Shown: positions 34,516 to 45,339 of the stretch, piece after piece
Layout: every line of letters starts with the position of its first letter
Numbering within the stretch: position 1 is the stretch's first letter
The notes under the pieces: generated by a model
The model's input: the letters and a program-made list of their open reading frames with translations, nothing else
The model's database searches: none
What the model was told of the DNA's origin: nothing
From: Palaemon carinicauda
Lineage: Eukaryota; Arthropoda; Malacostraca; Decapoda; Palaemonidae
DNA: 64,000 nucleotides
Reading direction: 5' to 3'
Assembly (NCBI RefSeq): GCF_036898095.1
Contig: NC_090763.1
Span: 58,074,231-58,138,230, forward strand
Position numbers and translations under genes: made by a program

Positions 34516-35680
34516 TGCAGTACCTCGGTGAACCCTTCTCTCGCGGGTCAGAGGGGAGCAACCAACGTCAACCGTGTCCCTTAGTGAGAGGCGAACTTCT
34601 GAAGTACCCTGTTGACAATCTTGAACGGCTGGAATGCATACAGGTTGAGATGGGACCAATCCAGCAGAAAGGCATCCACGCGAACTGCTGCTGGGTCTGG
34701 AATCGGAGAACAATACAAGAGGAGCTTCTTGGTCATCGAGGTAGCGAATAGAACTATGGTTGGCTGACCCCACAGGGCCCAAAGTCTGCTGCAAACATTC
34801 TTGTGAAGGGTCCACTCTGTGGGGAAGACCTGACCCTTACGGCTGAGGCGATCTGCCATGACATTCATATCGCCCTGAATGAGCCTCGTTACCAGCGTGA
34901 GCTTTCGATCTTTGACCAAATGAGGAGGTCCCTTGCGATCTTGAACAACTTCCTCGAATGAGTCCCTCTCTGCTTGGAGATGTAAGCCAAGGCTGTGGTG
35001 TAGTCGGAGTTCACCTCCACCACCTTGTTAAGCAGGAGGGACTTGAAGTTTATCAAGGCCAGATGAACTGCCAACACTCCTTGCAATAGATGTGAAGTGT
35101 CCTTTGCTCCTGATTCCATGTTCCCGAGCATTCCTGTCCGTCCAGTGTCGCACCCCAGCCCGTGTCCGATGCGTCCGAGAAGAGACGGTGGTCGGGGGTC
35201 TGAACAGCCAAAGGTAGACCTTCCTTGAGAAGAATGCTGTTCTTCCACCACGTTAGAGTAGACCTCATCTCTTCGGAAACAGGAACTGAGCCCGTCTCTA
35301 GCGTCATGTCCTTTATCCAGTGAGCAGCTAGATGATACTGAAGGGGGCGGAGGTGGAGTCTCCCTAACTCGATGAACAGGGCCAGCGATGAAAGTGTCCC
35401 TGTTAGACTCATCCCCTGCCTGACTAAGCATCGGTTCCTTCTCAGCATGCTCTGGATGCATTCTAGGGCTTGGAAGATCCTTGGGGCCGACGGACAAGTC
35501 CGAAAAGCTCGACTCTGAAGATCCATACCCAAGGAAACAATGGTCTGGGATGGAACGAGCTGAGACTCCTCAAAATTGACCAGGAGGCCCAGTCCCTTGG
35601 TCAGATCCATAGTCCATTTGAAAATCTCCAGACAGCGACGACTTGTGGGAGCTCTTAAAAGCCAGTCGTCTGACGGAGCC
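34240..35680 (-). pseudogene. RT/RNase H pseudogene (DIRS copy 3)
   Basis: RT is present only from DDWLLRA onward (35,650). Upstream residues in the same frame (VYRLCSKIMILCPAP) belong to shifted gag sequence. RNase H blocks LFSDASDTGWGATL and NVMADRLSRK survive in separate frames. No active RT can be made. Confidence 0.85.
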
Positions 35681-36269
35681 GGACACAAGATCATGATCTT
35701 GCTGCACAGTCTGTAAACTGACAATCATGGGCAAGCGAGGAAGTACAGTGACAACCCGAATCTGTCTAGACTATCTGGGTCGTACAGACAACTCCTTAAC
35801 GGGTTGCTGAGGTTGCCGCACTGCGTCACAACAAGTCCCTTCTGTTGGTTGTTGAACGTCTTCCCCGTGACACATTGACTCCGTAAACAAAAAATCCTCT
35901 AACAAGGACTAAGCTTGGACTGCATGTCATGCAACACAGCTCAAGGTCAATGGGAGCAGGTGTGGTAACAGACGGGATTAGCGGCTGAAGTGGAACCATT
36001 ACCTTCCCTGTAAGCATGTTATGCTTAAATAAAAGTCCATAAGAGGTTATGCAGCTAAAGGCTCCCTCCAAATGACAGAGTCCTCAAGGGAATATCAGAA
36101 GGAGGGAGAAAAGAACTTTCTCATCTACAGGGACCTTATCCTAGAAAAGCTAAGTTCTCTGAGTGAGGGTTCACTGGTGCAAAAGCAGCAGACTAGAAGG
36201 CAACGTTATGAAACTGCTTGACAGTCTAGTGAGTTGGCAACAACCCAAGATATGTTGAGAAGCATGCGG

Positions 36270-36475
36270 TAAGGTATGCAGAGCATGATGAATGCAGAGT
36301 ATGCTGTATGCAGAGCATGCTGTATGTAGAGCATGTTGTATGCAGAGCATGCTGAATGCAGAGCATGCTGTATGCAGAGCATGTTGTATGCAGAGCATGC
36401 TGAATGCAGAGCATGCTGAATGCTGAGCATGTAGTAAGCAGAGCCTGCTGTAAGCAGAGCCTGCTGTAAGGAAAG
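36270..36475. repeat. 16-bp minisatellite in copy 3 gag
   Basis: About 13 units of GCAGAGCATGCTGTAT with variants. Because 16 is not a multiple of 3, three units give a 16-residue repeat and all three frames look alike. Confidence 0.9.
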
Positions 36476-37001
36476 CAGAGCGTGTGCATGGCGTTTAACA
36501 TTTCTCAGAAATTCCATGACCAGTGCTAGAGTGCTTTATGCATGCTTGCATGGGGTTTAAAAATCAACATAATGTTTACCTTACATTCATAACTCATGAT
36601 TCATATTTTTGCCATGGTTTGAAAATGGAGGTAAGGTATGCTGAACAGCAGAGTCAGAACGAGCTGGAACAACAACAGTGGAAGGTGCAGAAAGTTCCTG
36701 TTCCTGTGGTATGAGTGGAGCGTGAAGAGACCGAGGTTGCGCAGAACAAGGTAAAGTTCCCGCAAGCAGAGGTGTCTGAGGCGCAGGAACAGGGTGCACG
36801 GGTTGAGCTCGGTGCAGCAGCTGAGGAGACTGACTCACAGGTGGAAGAGGTTGTACCTCCACCGAGAGTTGCACCACCGGTGGAGCAGCCAGGGGAGGAG
36901 GAGGAAGAGTGGAGTAATCCTCCTGATCCCAAACCGAAGGTTGCCTTAAAGAAGGCTGAGGCTGAACAACACTGGGAACAGCGAACACAGAAAGAGGTTC
37001 A

Positions 37002-37600
37002 ACATCGTACGCCTGGCAGATGGTGCTGCGACTGGGTGCAGCGAGTGCAGGCGGGTTGAGCACAGGCTGAACGGGTGCAGGGGAGGTGCAACACTCTCAA
37101 CCCGACACTCACGCAACAGGTCCGAAAGCTGTGCTTGCATGGACTGTAGTAGAGTCCACAACATCGTACGCCTGGCAGATGGTGCTGCGACTGGGTGCAG
37201 CGAGTGCAGGCGGGTTGAGCACAGGCTGAAAGGGTGCAGGTGGAGGTGCAACACTCTCAGCCCGACACTCACGCAACAGGTCCGAAAGCTGTGCTTGCAT
37301 GGACTGTAGTAGAGTCCACAACATCGTACGCCTGGCAGATGGTGCTGCGACTGGGTGCAGCGAGTGCAGGCGGGTGCAGCACAGGCTGAACGGGTGCAGC
37401 CGGTTGGTGCACCACCGGTGCAGGCGGGTGCAGCACAGGCTGAACGGGTGCAGGCGGTTGGTGCACCACCGGTGCAGGAGGAGGAGGAGGTGCAACACTC
37501 TCAGCACGACACTCACGCATCAGGTCCGAAAGCTGTGCTTGCATGGACTGTAGTAGAGTCCACAACATCGTACGCCTGGCAGGTGGTACTGTGATCAGGC
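37002..37600. repeat. 160-bp tandem repeat in copy 3 gag
   Basis: ACATCGTACGCCTGGCAG recurs at 37,002, 37,161, 37,321 and 37,565. The last unit is longer because CGGGTGCAG/GTTGGTGCACCACC sub-blocks are duplicated inside it. A stray motif (CTCGTACGCCTGGCAGG) sits at 38,299. Confidence 0.88.
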
Positions 37601-38085
37601 GGAGCGAGCATAGGCGGGGGGAGTGTAGGCGCACTCTCAGCCCGACAAACTGATGACTGAGGAGAGTCAGAGCTAACCCAATGACTGCATCCGGGTTGTT
37701 GAACTTTACTTCGTACGTCTGGCATAGGTCTGGACTTTACGTTTAAGAGGTCTTGAGACCTGAGACCAGCGTTACTCTGCCTTTATTTTCTCCTCTAAAT
37801 CTCTTCTGCAGACGAGCAAAAAAAAAGGGCTCAATCGTCTGCGGGTGGGAGTGACGGTCTCAGTAAGACCCGCCCACAACCACCGAGGATACTTCTGTGC
37901 GCCGATCAAGGCCTGCCGAACCCTTGTGCCCTTCGACATTGCTTCTCCCCTGGGCTTGGGAGCTTGCAAGAGGTCCCGGACTGGGAGGACGACTGGCGCG
38001 CACAAAAGTACCCTCACGCATAACACTGACATACTTTGCGCTAATCACTTATCACTTTGATTTCTGTTTGCACTTATTTCACTGA

Positions 38086-38346
38086 ACTCGAAACTTTAAG
38101 TGGTTTGTACCTGAAACACGCAATTCTATCCTTCTCAAAAGATAGTAATTGCGAAAACAGAATTACAATGTAACAGAAAATCTAATGAAAGAAAATTCAG
38201 TGGCTGGAAAGAGACTAAACACTAGATCACTCTAGAAACGTTTAGTTTCTTCCCCTAAAGAGACTAGGGATAAGAGCAAAACGATAACGACGTTACTCGT
38301 ACGCCTGGCAGGCTTGAATGAAACGTTTATCCTCTTTCTCCCTCCG

Positions 38347-38377
<31 letters not shown>

Positions 38378-39160
38378 TGACTTAGAACCTGAGAGAAGAG
38401 CCCAATCATATATATCGTTAAAACATATTATTGTTAAAGGAAAAAACTGAAATATTTCCCAAAAAGAAAAGTTCCTTATTAGGATCAAAACCATTAAGTT
38501 AAGAAAGAATGAACAAAACGCTAGACACGGTTACTCTTACTGCAATGTGAAACCGTGAACATTCTTTCTCTATCGTAACGATAGAGTGCAAGTTGAAACG
38601 TTCTGAACGTCAACAACTGCCGAGACAAACAAAACGTTAGTTCAACTTTGAAAAAGTACGAGACTATCAAAGAAATTCTTTCAAAGACCTTAAAATAGCA
38701 TAATATGTTAACAGGTAAAACCGAAATGACGGGCTCACGATAATTAACTTCGGTACCAAGAAAAGACCGCCTACTATTAGGAAGGTCGAATATAAACAAA
38801 TATAAAAATTAATTTCAATAAGTTTATAATAAAAGGAAGTTAATCGAAGAGGCCTATAAGAGGCGGAGAGATATAAAATAAATCTATAACTTTTGTTAAG
38901 CAAAATTAAGAAAGAGAGTCTATACTCCCTTAGACACCAACACTTCCGTCTAAGGGAAGGGTCGGCCATTGAAAGGTGAACGAGAGTTCATACTCTCTTC
39001 GTCACCAAAATTAATCAAATTAATTCCAAAAGCTAACTAAGCTAAAATAGAAGTTTCCAGTAAAGCGACAGCCGAAATCAAAGAGAAATACTTCACCAAA
39101 GTCGTGAAAATACTCCAAGAACATAAGCGTATCCCAGAACGTCTTGTCAGAAGCACGACA
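38086..39160 (-). other. Non-coding 5' leader of DIRS copy 3
   Basis: Co-linear with 4,850-6,069 of copy 1, including the CT tract (38,350-38,378) and GTCTAAGGGAAGGGTCGGCC. No reliable ORF. Confidence 0.6.
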
Positions 39161-39314
39161 GAGGAATAATTGAGGAGGTGTCAACAAGAAGTACTTGAGT
39201 ACCTGGCCACAGGTGGCGCTGGTAAAAACACCCCCTTCTAGTATTGTGATAGCTGGCGTATCCCTCCATAGAATTCTGTCGGGCAACAGAGTTGACAGCT
39301 ACATGATTATCGGG
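39161..39314. repeat. Right inverted terminal repeat of DIRS copy 3
   Basis: Inverse of 32,666-32,819; the outer end continues to TTGAAAAA at about 39,333. Confidence 0.9.
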
Positions 39315-39333
39315 TAAGTTTAATATTGAAAAA

Positions 39334-39687
39334 TACAATATACTAATTAATGCAAGTCAAAATATTCTTCAAATCTGCAAAACATGCTACATTGCAATGA
39401 TTTGACACAAGTAATGAAAAGCTATTTGTAACAAAATCTACAATGAACGTACTTTAAAACAAAAGAAAAGTCAATGAAGAAGGTCCTGAACACTCTGGAC
39501 TCAGTGAGAAGGGCTTCGCGCTGCGTCACTGGGTGGCATAACTTCACGGAAGTTGTTTGTCTATATTGATAACCTGCCTCTCAAATTTAGGTGTTACTTA
39601 TCTCCATTTTCAAAATCTAGTCAAATTGGTCTGTGTGGGGTTGTTGGGGGACGTTAGCCTACCCGTTAGGTAAGTGGATAAAGACCA
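39334..39687. other. Unassigned sequence
   Basis: No gene or repeat recognised. The right end begins a copy of the flank sequence seen again at 40,100 (TTAGGTAAGTGG versus TTAGGTATGTAGG). Confidence 0.4.
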
Positions 39688-39954
39688 GGTGTGACGGTCT
39701 GAACGATCCCCCGGTCTCAGAATTCTCCTTGACAATCTGCGCATGCACGAACATTACCATTTGCCAGTGCATACGAGGTTGATGTTTTATTTTCCTGTAA
39801 TGGTAGCGTGCGCAGCTCAACATTACCGCTTGCCAGTACATACGAGCTTGATGTTTTATTTTCATGCGAGCGAAGCGAGCTAATGGCCGAAAAGAACCAT
39901 TATACAATGTCAAGGAGAATTCTGAGACCGGGGGATCGTTCAGACCGTCACACC
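39688..39954. mobile_element. MITE-like element with perfect 47-bp inverted ends
   Basis: Ends 39,688-39,734 and 39,908-39,954 are exact inverse copies (GGTGTGACGGTCTGAACGAT and onward). The 173-bp interior contains a diverged direct duplication around TTGCCAGTGCATACGAGG and TTGCCAGTACATACGAGC, each followed by TTGATGTTTTATTTTC. The flanks match a nearby empty-like copy at 40,115 (AAGGACACGGCTTG). No transposase; the superfamily is unknown. Confidence 0.8.
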
Positions 39955-40185
39955 GGCTTGTAGGTTAGGTAAGGTGGAGAAGTTTTGGTTATGCTATGTT
40001 CGGGGTGTATGTATGATAGTGGCCACCTGTATGTATCATTGTCTAACTTAGAATACAGCAGTGTAAGAGGGGTCGCAGGGGGGCGTCAGCCCCCCCCCCA
40101 TTAGGTATGTAGGTAAGGACACGGCTTGTAGGTTAGGTTAGGGGGGGGGAAGTTCAGGTTAGAAGATGGGTAATTTTGTATATTA

Positions 40186-40416
40186 TTACATCGTGTGACT
40201 ACGCACAAGAAATATATGATTTCCTATAGCAAATAACGAGATTTAACCGATTTTGATGACCATTTCAATCGCAAACAAACAGATCAACCAATTCGGTTAG
40301 TTATAAGTTGACGAATTGGTTGATGTTATTACGGATGAAATGAATGAGAAAACCAGTTAAATCACGATATCTACTATAGGAAATCATATATTTCCTGTAC
40401 GAAATCACACAATGAA
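40186..40416. mobile_element. Hairpin (foldback) element, diverged
   Basis: The left arm holds GAAATATATGATTTCCTATAG and the right arm its inverse; similarity extends over about 100 bases per arm, from CATCGTGTGA to TCACACAATG, meeting near 40,310 at CAACCAATTCG. Arms have accumulated differences. Confidence 0.75.
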
Positions 40417-40531
40417 ATACAATACAAATGAACCATATAAATATTAACACTGTGACATATATACCAAGTTAAAATATATAAACAACAGATGTCGGGGACA
40501 ATAACATTAGCAACGTTACCAATGTTTGACA

Positions 40532-41000
40532 GAACTACCAACGATGACGAATGGTACACAGTGTTACCAACGGCACGATGTCATTACTAGAGGTAGAAAT
40601 AAATTTTTCCATACGTAAACTAAATAATACTACCATAAAACTATTACACAATAAATAAAGAGTACCAAAAGGCCACAGAACCTAACAAACCCACCTAACC
40701 TTGCCTAGAAGTACCCCGGTCACAAAACACATATAATAAGAATGGGGGAATGACTTACCTTGATACACAGTACTACCAACGGAGACGAATGGTACACAGA
40801 ACTACCAACGACACGATGGAATTACTAGAGCTAGAACTGCTAAATATCTCCTCAGATATATTCAATAATTTTTCCATATAAGTGGTACGAAATATATAAA
40901 AAGTACAGAAAGGCCACAGAACCTAACAAACCCACCTAACCTTGCCTAGAAGTACCCCGGTCACAAAACACGAATAATGACTATTGAGGAATGACTTACT
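40532..41000. repeat. Two-fold tandem duplication, about 239 bp
   Basis: ACTACCAACGATGACGAATGG (split with one change at 40,771) opens each unit; AACCTTGCCTAGAAGTACCC and AATGACTTAC close each unit. On the minus strand each unit is entered through GTAAGTCATTCC, a splice-donor-like motif. Confidence 0.8.
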
Positions 41001-41001
41001 T

Positions 41002-41187
41002 TTATGAAGGAAACGTCGAAACTTGCTGGACTCTGTTAGGGCAGTTTAAACGTTGAGGAATAACATTGTGAGATTTAAGAAAATGATCAACATAACCTGA
41101 ATTATCACCAAAATCACATTGGAATTGAGCCACTGCTTTTAGATACGGAATGCTGCAACCGGTACAAGTTTCTATAATATGTTCCAT
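41002..41187 (-). CDS. Small Cys/His protein or exon, unrecognised
   Basis: ATG at 41,187 starts 61 codons: MEHIIETCTGCSIPYLKAV, then QFQCDFGDN, then DHFLKSHNVIPQRLNCP. Cys8/Cys11, Cys24, His35/His40 and Cys49 suggest zinc binding. This resembles in style the N-terminal zinc region of transposase-derived arthropod proteins, but I cannot name the family. It ends in TAA just before a donor-like AAAAGTAAGT at 41,000, so it could be a first exon whose proper splice site differs, or a decayed fragment. Confidence 0.35.
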   Translation of the reverse strand: MEHIIETCTGCSIPYLKAVAQFQCDFGDNSGYVDHFLKSHNVIPQRLNCPNRVQQVSTFPS

Positions 41188-41189
41188 CT

Positions 41190-41465
41190 CAAAATACGGG
41201 AAAAAAAACGCACTAGTAACGAAGGACGAGTAACTAGGTCAAAGGTTAAAACGGGAAAGGCAGGGGAACAATGGGTCGGAAAACAGCGCATACAGAGATA
41301 AAGGAAGGGGGGGGGGGGGGTAGGGAGATATCTGAATAGGACTAGAGTGATGATTGGTTAAGCCGTTAAGGGAAAAACAACGAACAAAAGAGAAAACATG
41401 AATGAACTAATTACGGAAACTAGACGAAAGAAAAGTTTTATAAGACACAGAGGAGAGAAAAGGAA
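41190..41465. other. Unassigned sequence
   Basis: Contains a G-run (41,309-41,320). No gene recognised. Confidence 0.4.
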
Positions 41466-41474
41466 CTAACCAAC

Positions 41475-41935
41475 AAAAATAATTACAAACAATATAGGAA
41501 GATAAAATGGAATGAACGTTAAATAATAGTGAATGGGAATATAAAATGAGATCATACCGAGAATTAACTGGATAAAAAAACTAGTCCAGGGTAAGTATTT
41601 ATGTGAAACCGGGAAGGGATAAAGAAATAACCCAACAAATAAAACCAATATAGGAAGGTAAAATGGAATGAATGATAAATAATATTGAATGGGAATAAAA
41701 AATGAGAAAATAACACTAATAAAAAGAGTAAAAGGGGGAGTGGAAACTCCTGCGCAGGGGGCGGGGGGATATATGCGCAGATCGGAAACTGATGAAACGA
41801 ACGAACGAACAAATGGGAAAGGAAATAACAAAACAAATAAACCCAATATTGGAAGGTAAAATGGAATGTATGATAAATTATATTGAATGGGAATATAAAA
41901 TGAGAAAATAATACGGTAATAAAAAGAGTAATAAT
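41475..41935. repeat. Diverged tandem repeat, three copies
   Basis: Blocks with GGTAAAATGGAATG and GAATGGGAATATAAAATGAG occur near 41,500, 41,660 and 41,855. The long minus-strand ORF over them (YIPFYLPIL repeats) is a by-product. Confidence 0.75.
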
Positions 41936-42619
41936 GGAGAGAAACGAAGGACGGAAGGTGGGGCGAACGAACAAACGAACAAATGGGTGCTAATGTTAGC
42001 ATGAAACGCTAACATTTGATCTACATCAGGTATGGAATGCTAACATTTAATCTACATCAGGCGTTGGCAGCACTGGTTACTGTATTACTACAAGAAATAA
42101 CCTTTGAAACGGCTCCTCCCAAATATATCCAGGTATACTGATTTGTCTTTTTCTACGGTTATAATAAATACCAGAAAGAAATGTATAGAGAAGAAAAGGA
42201 CTGATTTACGGTTATATATCGATTCCCCAGTATGTTTTCCCCACCCAAAACCCCGAGTTCCCACTGGGGGTCCCCCATTATCGGCGGATATAGATGTATA
42301 TATATTTCTGTAACTATTCATTTGCGACGGGAACGAGTGTTATTTTCGAAGGGAGCGTAATTTTTCCCATAAGAAAAAGTAGTTGGAATACTAGGATACA
42401 TTGAGATGTAATAATATACAATGAAACCGAAGAGGTCCATTTTTAATGAACGCGTGATTAACTGGCCGCTGATAAACAAAGGCTCCCTATGTTCTAAGCA
42501 TGCGGGAGGTTCTGTCCGTCGTTACACAAAGACACCTATATGGATCTGAGATTAAGTATGGCCCGAGTCACTTTGCCCTGTAATACACTACAATAATACC
42601 TAATTATCTCACCTTAGCT
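41936..42619. other. 3' flank of the CDC26-like gene, mostly unassigned
   Basis: Two copies of CTAACATTTGATCTACATCAG-like sequence at 42,009 and 42,043. No gene recognised. Confidence 0.4.
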
Positions 42620-42823
42620 TCAAGTGGGCCTCTTTGGCCGTGGATTGAATCCGATTCTCTCTTCTATTATCTCCTGTCGCGTCTTCTGCGGCTCTAACGC
42701 TGGGCTGCCTTCAATCTTATCGTTCGATGACTTCTTGGCTTCTGCTTCAGTTTTAATCTTGATTTCGAGTTCCTGAAGGTCGTCAAGCTTCAGCTCAATC
42801 TTCGTTGGGTTCCTCCTAAGCAT
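42620..42823 (-). CDS. CDC26: CDC26-like subunit of the anaphase-promoting complex
   Basis: 67 residues from the ATG at 42,823. The N-terminus MLRRNPTKIELKLDDLQELE matches the conserved start of CDC26, which inserts into the TPR groove of APC6/CDC16 and stabilises the APC/C ubiquitin ligase. The acidic/charged middle and the C-terminal TRQEIIEERIGFNPRPKRP also fit the family (SREQMINDRIGYKPQP type). It is slightly shorter than vertebrate CDC26 (about 85). The open frame extends seven codons upstream from a TTG, but the family start favours the ATG. A donor-like AAGGTGAG follows 9 bases after the stop, so the 3' UTR may be spliced. Upstream lies a tandem duplication that may contain the promoter. 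Confidence 0.85.
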   Translation of the reverse strand: MLRRNPTKIELKLDDLQELEIKIKTEAEAKKSSNDKIEGSPALEPQKTRQEIIEERIGFNPRPKRPT

Positions 42824-42891
42824 CTTATCCAAAAACGTATCCAAGAGATTGTATTTTCAAAGGTAGATAAATGTTGACAACCATTTGAAGG

Positions 42892-43330
42892 ATTCACTGA
42901 CGTTTATTTACATATGTATATGTCAATGTCGACAGAACTACGGATTACAAAACGGTTCTTCAAAGAAAACCGTTTTGTTTTTTAGGATATTGTAAATAAT
43001 TAGATACTGTTTTAGTGACAAAGTTTGTAATTTATAACAAGGTTATATTAGGTACAATATACTCCTGGTGATATTCACATAAACATAAATAACAAATCTG
43101 TAACGATATGATTCACTGACGTTTGTTTACACATGTACTTGTTAATGTCGACAGAACTACGGACTACAAAACGGGTCTTCAAAGAAAACCGTTTTATTTT
43201 TTATGCTATTGTAAAAAATTAGACAGCTTGAGTAACAAAGTTTGTAATTTATAAAAAGGGTATATTAGGTACAATATACCCCTGGGTGATATTCACATAA
43301 ATAACAAATCTATTCCGATATCTATTAAAG
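42892..43330. repeat. Tandem duplication, about 219 bp, upstream of CDC26
   Basis: GATTCACTGACGTTTATTTAC (42,892) repeats as GATTCACTGACGTTTGTTTAC (43,111); both units contain AATGTCGACAGAACTACGGA, a hairpin AAAACGG..CCGTTTT and TATATTAGGTACAATATA. Divergence is modest, so the event is fairly recent. Confidence 0.88.
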
Positions 43331-43480
43331 TTTGTGATCTAGGCGTATCTGTTGACTGTAGGCTAACTCGTCTTTCAATGTCCAAATGATTATGTAGTAA
43401 AAATTACTGGCTATCATTTTAGAAATTGCTTTTATAAAAAAAAGTAGGCTAAACATTCTGTAAAGAAACTTGAAATAAAC

Positions 43481-43705
43481 TGTGTTATTACCAAAATTGA
43501 CTACTGTAACTCCATCTACTACAATTTACCAAAATGCAACTTAAGAAATTGCAAAACAATAAACAGAGAAGCAAGACTGATAAAAGGTGACCCACCTAGA
43601 GAAAGGATCACCCCTATACTAATCGATTTACACTGGCTGTCGATTAAAGCGAGAATTGAATTTAAAATATGTAAAATTAAAGCAGCCGGACAGCCCTTAA
43701 AGTAA
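43481..43705 (+). pseudogene. LINE RT C-terminal fragment (CR1/L2 type)
   Basis: 74 open codons: VITKIDYCNSIYYNLPKCNL, then RITPILIDLHWLSIKARIEF and KICKIKAAGQPLK, then stop. The DYCNS..YLP and ITP.L.DLHWLPI...I.FK blocks are typical of CR1/L2-clade ORF2. Truncated at both ends. Confidence 0.78.
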
Positions 43706-44364
43706 GTAAAGGTAGGGATATGGTTTTTAGTTACTTGATCTAATTTTTTTCTTATTTTTTCACATTTTGTAGACAACAGTACTGGGAAACTGATAAACTT
43801 CGATATTGTAAATTTTCAAATATAAACAGTGATTAAATAGGCTGACGTAAAGTTACTGATTTCCAGGATATTAGAACATACAAAACAGTAATTATTACAA
43901 TCCAAAATATTTTTTAAAGTTTCAGAAAGGAAGAAAAATTACCTGTCTTTTCTTTTCTCAGACTGATTCTACTACTATCTAATATCGCATGAGGGTCTCC
44001 CCCTCTCTTTTATTCTTCTCCTGTACTTCTCTTTCTCCCTTTTTCCTTATTCTTTCCCAGCCCTTCGGGCTATAAACTGGATTGTATCCACGGGTACTTA
44101 TCCTTTCCCCATATTCCCCACTTCCCTATCCTTATCCTTATCCTTACCAGATGAATAATCAAAGATTTGAGACCACAGGTTTGTTTTCATGAAGGGTTGT
44201 ATTTGTTTGCTAATGTTCTCAAGAATTGATAAAAATTATCATAGCAAATGTATAAACTTTCATTCGTGTGAATTTTAATTCTAGTAAAGGTTACTGCTTT
44301 CTCGTGTTATCAAAGGACAACAAACCAAATAATAACACATTCCTAAATCATATCTTAAACAAAG
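43706..44364. other. Unassigned AT-rich sequence
   Basis: No gene recognised. A pyrimidine-rich stretch (43,990-44,150) contains short CCTTATCC repeats. Confidence 0.4.
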
Positions 44365-44775
44365 AAATTATCATCATCATCATCATATCCTACACTTACT
44401 GACGCAAAGGGCCTCAGATAGATTTCGCCAATCGTCTCTACCTTGAGCTTTTAAATCAATACTTCTCCATTCATCATCTACTTCGCGCTTCATAGTCCTC
44501 AGCCATGTAGACCTGGGTTTTCCAACACTTCTAGTGCCTTATGGAGCCCAGTTGAAAGTTTTGTGAACTAATCTCTCTTGGGGAGTGCCAAGAGAATGCC
44601 CAAACCATCTCCATCTACCCCTCACCATGATCTCATCAATATATGGCACTCGGGTAATCTCTCTTATAGTTTTATTTCGAATCCTGTCCTGCCATTTAAC
44701 TTCCAAAATTCTTCTGAGAGCTTTGTTCTCAAATCTAAAAAATCTGTTGTATATTGTTTCATTGTCATAAGAACT
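44365..44775 (-). pseudogene. LINE ORF2 C-terminal fragment with (ATG)n-type tail
   Basis: The minus strand reads FENKALRRILEVKWQDRIRN, then TIREITRVPYIDEIMVRGRW, RWFGHSLGTPQERLVHKTFN and later SVGKPRSTWLRTMKREVDDE, ending near DDWRNLSEALCVSKCRI. The RRIL..WQDR and RWFGH..P..R....PR.TW blocks mark the C-terminus of RT-endonuclease LINEs. At least one frame break (an in-frame stop near 44,543). The 3' end carries GATGATGATGAT. Confidence 0.78.
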
Positions 44776-44929
44776 ACCATAAGTAAATTCTTCGTAGTAA
44801 TAAAATTTATAAAAAAAAAGTAGAATTTCTTATTTTATTACTTAATGTATTTAGGAAATATTTGATTTGCAAGACTGCATCACTCTAAAGCATGAGTTTT
44901 ATCAACTAATGTGGTATATGATTATTTCT

Positions 44930-45094
<165 letters not shown>

Positions 45095-45339
45095 TACATG
45101 TATATCTGTTCATGTTTGACAATTCCACTTACGTTCATGTCATTACCACTATTTGTTTTCCAATCTTAATACCAGAGGAGCAGAATGCCTGATTTTACGC
45201 CTCCAATATAGTGGTTCATACACGATTTGATTATTCAAATTCATTACATAACATCAACAACATTAATATACTAACTTTCATAAAATAAAATCTAAAATCT
45301 CTCTTTTACTTTGAGTTGTGGGGGCTAATGTTCTGTAAA

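Larger units (their letters stand above)
35681..38085 (-). pseudogene. gag-like remnant (DIRS copy 3) with repeat expansions
   Basis: Matches to copy 1 at 35,690-36,240 (GACGGAGCCGGACACAAGAT). 37,860-38,048 aligns with the RASRPPSPGPLASSQAQGRS part of family A gag. The middle has been replaced by two tandem arrays. The N-terminal Cys cluster is not found. Confidence 0.7.
32622..39333 (-). mobile_element. DIRS-like retrotransposon, family A copy 3 (RT-deleted, gag expanded)
   Basis: Complete termini: left ITR 32,666-32,819 and right ITR 39,161-39,314, 154 bases each and nearly identical. ICR at 32,864-32,954. The recombinase, RNase H and gag remnants are frameshifted. An internal deletion fuses gag sequence directly to RT in the middle of the YLDD box. 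Two minisatellites lie in the gag region. Confidence 0.9.

Noticed and set aside
40125..40145. Telomere-like TTAGG repeats
   Set aside because: Only two or three imperfect TAGGTTAGGTTAGG units next to a G-run; not an array.
41466..42002. 178-residue hydrophobic ORF resembling a membrane protein
   Set aside because: Produced by three diverged tandem repeats (YIPFYLPIL blocks); both overlapping frames are equally open.
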